Source: Bacteroidales bacterium
Lineage (GTDB): Bacteria > Bacteroidota > Bacteroidia > Bacteroidales > Dysgonomonadaceae
Assembly (NCBI GenBank): GCA_012727735.1
Contig: JAAYGM010000098.1
Span: 1-35,134, forward strand
Direction: 5' to 3'
DNA: 35,134 nucleotides
In this document: piece after piece, positions 31,901 to 35,134 of the stretch
Numbering within the stretch: the stretch's first letter is position 1
Layout of the letters: each line of letters opens with the position of its first letter
Translations under genes and position numbers: made by a program
The notes under the pieces: generated by a model
The model's database searches: none
The model's input: only the letters and a program-made list of their open reading frames with translations
Told to the model about the DNA's origin: nothing

Positions 31901-32112
31901 CCATCGGCGCCGGTAACAGTACCTACGGTTGTTCCGGGTTGCTGTACGGTTGCGCCCGGAAGCGGGTCACCATACTCGTCAATGACTCTACCTTTTACCG
32001 TGATCTCGCCTGCTTGTGTCGTTAACACCTGGCCGGCATTGCCGTTACTTTCTGCGAATGTTGCCGGTGCGAGGACCAGTAATCCCAACAGGATTAATAA
32101 TGAATATTTCAT
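28915..32112 (-). CDS. SusC-like TonB-dependent outer-membrane transporter (second locus)
   Basis: A 1065-residue TonB-dependent importer for oligosaccharides. The signal peptide is MKYSLLILLGLLVLAPATFA. A carboxypeptidase D regulatory-like domain spans about residues 36-110 (ITVKGRVIDEYGDPLPGATV). The TonB-box region VLDQVVVVGYGTQRKVDLTG follows, then the plug with APLYVVDGVPMG and the SusC signature LQVLKDASAAAIYGSRAANG. The barrel ends LMFGVNFSF with a terminal Phe. It lies 24 bp after the two-copy repeat lipoprotein gene and 114 bp before susD, so these genes are likely co-transcribed from the promoter upstream of 33849. It is clearly a different paralogue from the SusC at 16326, with only the family motifs shared by eye. 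Confidence 0.95.
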   Translation of the reverse strand: MKYSLLILLGLLVLAPATFAESNGNAGQVLTTQAGEITVKGRVIDEYGDPLPGATVQQPGTTVGTVTGADGSFSLSVPADATLVISFVGTRSVEMNVGGRTELGVITMVPDLQVLDQVVVVGYGTQRKVDLTGSVAVVNTDEMKKVSHSNISTMLEGKIAGVQITSDGQPGADPTVRIRGIGSFGNTAPLYVVDGVPMGTTIRDFSPNDIETLQVLKDASAAAIYGSRAANGVVIITTKQGVRNKPMKIDYSGYMGVDQVRSGVYNVMDSHQYGEYTTMAYHNSGMDVPAGYNPASEKYIDPGVVNTNWFNEAFKTGVRQNHNINLSGGGANNTYNIGLDYYKQEGTMVGAGPNFERYTARVNNVMEAKFIKIQTNVVYSHSDQDNMALSNANEYVQGLYGAQYPVMASALLLPPTIKAYDESTWVLDDKISSASQYNYDSHGFGTYYDDVHGDLRVTNVLLTNSLLERNAVVDRIVASGSVTVDLFDMVGRKNENHKLDYKLNLSYSKTFAKDFTFVPAFIQSTTNYLAKSNETLSQGYRNYSDALAENLLTYDGKFGLSHFNVVVGQTFQREIYHTLTGKGVNLPEPYYLQVNNAEETSATSFESEHVLASYIGRVNYNYDEKYLLSATVRRDGSSRLSSLDRWGWFPSVSAGWRIERENFFAVDPSTINLFKLRGSYGELGNENIGEYQYMDVMARGDYTYSFGNNKITGSSISNYVNTAIRWEKKKMLDIGLDLGMFNNQLEFTVDWYKSTSEDLLYSVAVPANAGATNETVTMNAATMENSGLEFLVTYRNRRNALKYDISANFSTLNNKVTKLGVSGEPRTDGYSRTEVGREVGSFYGYVYEGIFQSQTEIDSRVNSEGMYINQPGAQPGDVAYADLNGDGEITNEDQTFLGSGIPKVHFGLNARVEWKGFDLSLSTYGAAGFKVVDFVDLTLHSSYGTLNKSVDLLNAWTPENTNTSVPRVAYKSSGSITNDMFSERFLQDASYLKIANITLGYNFSDRWFGGYLNNVRLYASAQNLGTLTKYKGYNVDFAGGTFTPGYNYSSFPTPKTLMFGVNFSF

Positions 32113-32136
32113 AGTTTATATTTTTTTTCTTTATAA

Positions 32137-33849
32137 TTAGTCAACAAGTACAAGGTAAGCCCCTTCTAAAACAAGAGCAAAAGTCAGATCAGTACTGTCT
32201 ACTGTGATGCCCTCATATTTCTGGAAATGGGTTTCGCCATTCACGTAAGTCACATTGTAAAGGATATCAGCTGTGTCGTCACCATTGTTCGTAACAGTGA
32301 TCACCACCTTTGAGCCATTGATGCTGGATGCGAAAATATCCCAGTTCCAGTCAGACGTGGCGGTGGCAGTGGCATAGCCGTCACCCCATCCGTAGTTATC
32401 CATGCGGACAACCCCATATTCAGTCAGGTCCGCTTTACGCAGAATGGTACTGGGGCTGTGGTAGGGCTGAAGATTGTTGGAGTAGCAATACATGGTAATC
32501 GACTTGCTCTCACCCGATGCAACAGGATAATCGTCAGAGAATTCGCTCCACCAGGGAGTAGAGAAGTCATTAAAACCTACCTGACTTGTGCCCTTCACCA
32601 GGGTGACCGGGCAATTGAGAGTAACCGTACTGGTGGCACCCACATAGGTAATCACTGCATTTTGTGTGCCTTCGGCTGCCGGTATCTTACTGAATTTGAG
32701 ACCTGAGTTGGCCAGGTGACCGGTTGTTCCATCGGAATAGGTAGCGGTAACCACGAGCCCCTGCCTGTTGAACAGGATGGAGTCGGTGCTGAAGAAATGA
32801 TATTCAGTGATATATGGCATGGTCGAAATCTCCATACTTGCAACCGGGTTGGTCACCTCCAGGGTGTAGAAGGTGGTTACGGCCGGGCCATAGGCCCCTT
32901 GCTTTGTTTTGTTGTATGAAACGACCACCGTCTTCTGCCCGAGGGTAGTCATATCCGGAATAACCATGAATGATACATCTGTGGTGTCCACCTGTTCCGA
33001 TGATCCGTCTGCATAAGTAACCGTTGCAACGGCATCACCCCAGAAGTCCTCGTTGCCAAACTCCACAAACTCCGGAGCACCCTCCACAACAATTGAGACA
33101 GGCACAACATCTTCTACAACAGTAACTTTTGATGGAATAAGGTAAGCCTCCTTCATCTCAAAAAAGCTGCCGTCGCAAACAAGGAAAGCCACGATATCCT
33201 TCGCTGCAGAAACCGGTTGCTGGTAAGTCATCACCAGCTCAACCCCGTTTGTACCAAGTGCTGTAGCCGTTACAAACACATTACCGGTAGCCGAGTGGTC
33301 TATTTCCAAAGTAACATTGGCACCCTGCATGGTGGTGCGGAAGTCGTTCCATATATCTCCATCCCCATCAACATCGGGATAGTCGAAGGAGATCATGCCA
33401 GCATCGTAGGCATAACCCTCTTCCGCCATGGTACCACCCCAGCCGTATGCATCGGAGCGTAATACAAAATACTCCTTGTAACCATCACCATCACGATCTG
33501 CAACCTCATTGGCGATGGCAAGGTTCCAGTTGTTCCAGTTTTCAGCACCGGAGTGGTTCACAAACTCCAGATGCAACAGTTTGTTTACAGGAATGGCGAA
33601 ATAATCAGAGAAAGCGGTCCACCAGGCAGCGCTTTTATCCTCAGCACCGACGATCGCCGTGGCAATGTCGATGTAAGTGGTGTCACCGGTAGTGTGTTTG
33701 GCCTTTTCGGCCGCAATTGAATCAATCCTGCTTTGCAGGTCAGAGGGCGCACCAATTGTATAGGTCTCCAGCTTCTCACACCCAATCAGGACAAATGCTG
33801 CCAAAATTGATGCGAATAAAGCACCTCTAATCAGTTTTGTTGTTTTCAT
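32137..33849 (-). CDS. Lipoprotein with duplicated WW-FSD domain and two Ig-like domains (candidate surface glycan-binding protein)
   Basis: A 570-residue protein with no enzyme motif that I recognise. The lipoprotein signal ends FVLIGC (Cys24), followed by EKLE. Residues about 60-205 and 425-570 are two copies of the same domain. Copy 1 has WWTAFSDYF at 76-84 and VLRSDAYGWG; copy 2 has WWSEFSDDY at 433-441 and VVRMDNYGWG, and both end in similar strands (FLVCDGSFFEM versus FALVLEGAYLV). Copy 1 alone carries Asp-rich loops (DRDGDGYKEYF and DYPDVDGDGDIW) that could bind calcium. Between them lie two Ig-like domains (about 210-315 and 320-420), each with an ATVTYADGSS or ATYSDGTT strand. The gene is first in the minus-strand operon, 24 bp before susC. 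Position and aromatic-rich copies suggest a surface glycan-binding role, which is inference. Confidence 0.8.
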   Translation of the reverse strand: MKTTKLIRGALFASILAAFVLIGCEKLETYTIGAPSDLQSRIDSIAAEKAKHTTGDTTYIDIATAIVGAEDKSAAWWTAFSDYFAIPVNKLLHLEFVNHSGAENWNNWNLAIANEVADRDGDGYKEYFVLRSDAYGWGGTMAEEGYAYDAGMISFDYPDVDGDGDIWNDFRTTMQGANVTLEIDHSATGNVFVTATALGTNGVELVMTYQQPVSAAKDIVAFLVCDGSFFEMKEAYLIPSKVTVVEDVVPVSIVVEGAPEFVEFGNEDFWGDAVATVTYADGSSEQVDTTDVSFMVIPDMTTLGQKTVVVSYNKTKQGAYGPAVTTFYTLEVTNPVASMEISTMPYITEYHFFSTDSILFNRQGLVVTATYSDGTTGHLANSGLKFSKIPAAEGTQNAVITYVGATSTVTLNCPVTLVKGTSQVGFNDFSTPWWSEFSDDYPVASGESKSITMYCYSNNLQPYHSPSTILRKADLTEYGVVRMDNYGWGDGYATATATSDWNWDIFASSINGSKVVITVTNNGDDTADILYNVTYVNGETHFQKYEGITVDSTDLTFALVLEGAYLVLVD

Positions 33850-34163
33850 ACGGTAATATTTTATAATTTACATTTAAGTTCTGTGGAACAATTCCGCAAA
33901 GTGATGAGCAGAAGCCGGGTTCCCATGGGTTATGACATCTCGGGGAACAAGCTGTGCTTGGTTAAGATAACAATTTCAAGGCATTTTAAAAAATTAAGCA
34001 ACTTTTGACTAAAAAAACATACATTAATAACTGCAAAGATTCGAATAGTTCGGTTAACTATGGTGGACAAAAGACTAAATAAGGTGGAGAAATGAGCAAC
34101 CCTCTTCTTTTAACAATAGGTACAGCGTGAAAGATAATTGTAGCTATCGGCATCTCCCTCATT
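33850..34163 (-). promoter_or_regulatory. Promoter and leader region of the second locus
   Basis: This 314-bp gap follows the regulator gene and precedes the lipoprotein-susC-susD-GH43 operon, all on the minus strand. The best -7 match is AATCTTTG (plus-strand complement of 34034-34041), seven of eight positions, with no -33 TTTG at the usual distance. The leader would be about 180 nt. Within it a 6-bp hairpin with a 3-nt loop is seen at 33883-33897, and GTTCCC (33919-33924) and GGGAAC (33943-33948) form a spaced inverted repeat. No terminator with a clear T-run is visible after the regulator gene, and no small gene is supported. Confidence 0.35.
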
Positions 34164-35134
34164 TTATCTCTCCAGAAGTTTACTTGGCGCGATATTGAAT
34201 TGTCTGGAGAAACAACGTGTGAAATATTTCGGATCATTGAATCCAACCTCATAGGCAATATCAGCAATATTCTTATTTTTTGTTTTTTTGTTCTGCAGTA
34301 TAATGTTATAAGCCAGATTAAGCCTGTAGATGCGGATAAACTCACCGGCTGATTTCCCGCTCAATGCTTTCAGCTTTTTGTTCATCAGTGATTTGCTCAC
34401 ACCCACGGTATCAGCAAAATCGGTCACCTCGAAATAGGAATTTTGATAATTTTCCTTCATCACCTCCAGCACCTTGTCCATGAATTTTTTATCGTTCGAC
34501 TCTTCGCTGATCTCGAGTGTCTCCACCGACATCTCATCGATAAATTTCTGCTGATATCTCTCACGTGTTTCCAGTATATTACGTATTCTTGTGATTAACA
34601 TATTTTCATCGAATGGCTTTACGATGTAGGAATCAACTCCCATGCGATAACTGTCGGTACGTGCCTTCTCCGATGTTTTTGCTGTGAGCATCAGAAATGG
34701 AATGTGCGACAGGGTGAAATTCTCCTTCACTTTTCTCGAAAGCTCAAGGCCATCCATTTCAGGCATCATCAGATCACTGATGATAAAATCGACATTGTAA
34801 TGTTCCAGTATCTCAAACGCTTCCACCCCGTTGCCGGCCTCAAGCGTGTTATAATAGGGAGACAACAGGGAACATACATAGCGACACATGTCTCTGTTGT
34901 CCTCCACAACCAGAAAAGTGAGTTTATCCTTTTGCCATTCCCTCAGATTCTGCTCATTCAATTCTCCCTCATCGTTGTTGAAACGCTTTACAGCCTGCGG
35001 CACCTGTGACTGTGGGTTGATGGTGTGCAGCGGCAATATTATCCGGAAGGAAGAGCCTGCAGTTTTGTTGTTCTTTATCCAGATATTTCCTCCTAGTGCC
35101 TCCACCACCTGTTTGGTCAGATATAGACCTATCC
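34164..35134 (-). CDS. Hybrid two-component system regulator, C-terminal part (5' end outside window)
   Basis: The visible 323 residues are the end of a second Sus-type hybrid regulator. The frame is open to the right edge, so the GTG at 35108 is not taken as the start. At the edge the kinase ATP-binding domain ends with IGLYLTKQVVEALGGNIWI, a typical G2 box. A receiver domain follows, with phospho-acceptor Asp in IISDLMMPEMDG (codon at 34773-34775) and the conserved Lys in YIVKPFDENML. The AraC-type HTH makes up the C-terminus, with VGVSKSLMNKKLKALSGKSAGEF and VGFNDPKYFTRCFSRQFNIAPS. The periplasmic sensor part is not in the window. It lies just upstream of the arabinan-type operon in the same direction and most likely controls it. 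Confidence 0.95.
   Translation of the reverse strand, partial: IGLYLTKQVVEALGGNIWIKNNKTAGSSFRIILPLHTINPQSQVPQAVKRFNNDEGELNEQNLREWQKDKLTFLVVEDNRDMCRYVCSLLSPYYNTLEAGNGVEAFEILEHYNVDFIISDLMMPEMDGLELSRKVKENFTLSHIPFLMLTAKTSEKARTDSYRMGVDSYIVKPFDENMLITRIRNILETRERYQQKFIDEMSVETLEISEESNDKKFMDKVLEVMKENYQNSYFEVTDFADTVGVSKSLMNKKLKALSGKSAGEFIRIYRLNLAYNIILQNKKTKNKNIADIAYEVGFNDPKYFTRCFSRQFNIAPSKLLER

Overview
The window looks like chromosomal DNA of a member of the Bacteroidota. It carries two SusC/SusD pairs, two hybrid two-component regulators of the Sus type, many lipoprotein signals, and promoter boxes of the TAnnTTTG kind. A Dysgonomonadaceae-like genome (Proteiniphilum/Petrimonas type) is my best guess, but this is a feel for the proteins and not a proven placement.

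Region 1 (1-4023, + strand) is a nitrogen assimilation cluster. It holds the end of the glutamate synthase large subunit gene (gltB, cut by the left edge), the small subunit gltD, and a glutamine-dependent asparagine synthetase asnB.

Region 2 (4321-24840) is a polysaccharide utilization locus. It contains a sodium/sugar symporter, a secreted BNR_4 beta-propeller protein, a hybrid two-component regulator on the opposite strand, a LacZ-type GH2 beta-galactosidase, a SusC/SusD pair, and a 1010-residue lipoprotein. That lipoprotein joins three catalytic modules in one chain: GH105, GH43 (subfamily 24/34 type) and GH16. The set fits a beta-galactan with uronic-acid-capped side chains, most simply type II arabinogalactan. 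In this reading GH16 cuts the backbone inside, GH43 trims it from the end, GH105 removes unsaturated glucuronate, the propeller protein acts on the rhamnose-glucuronate cap, and GH2 splits beta-galactosides. This target is inferred from families only.

Region 3 (25281-35134, - strand) is a second locus facing the first tail to tail. Read in its own direction it has a hybrid two-component regulator (cut by the right edge), a two-copy repeat lipoprotein that is a candidate surface glycan-binding protein, SusC, SusD, and a GH43 endo-arabinanase-like lipoprotein with the arabinanase C-terminal domain. It most likely targets alpha-1,5-arabinan. The two loci could together serve arabinan-decorated galactans or pectin.

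The 440-bp gap between the loci holds a terminator for each side and a run of five 11-bp repeats centred on TTCGAA. Other strong intrinsic terminators lie after the GH2 gene and after the first susD, so the first locus is split into several transcripts. I saw no rRNA, tRNA, CRISPR array, transposase or phage gene.
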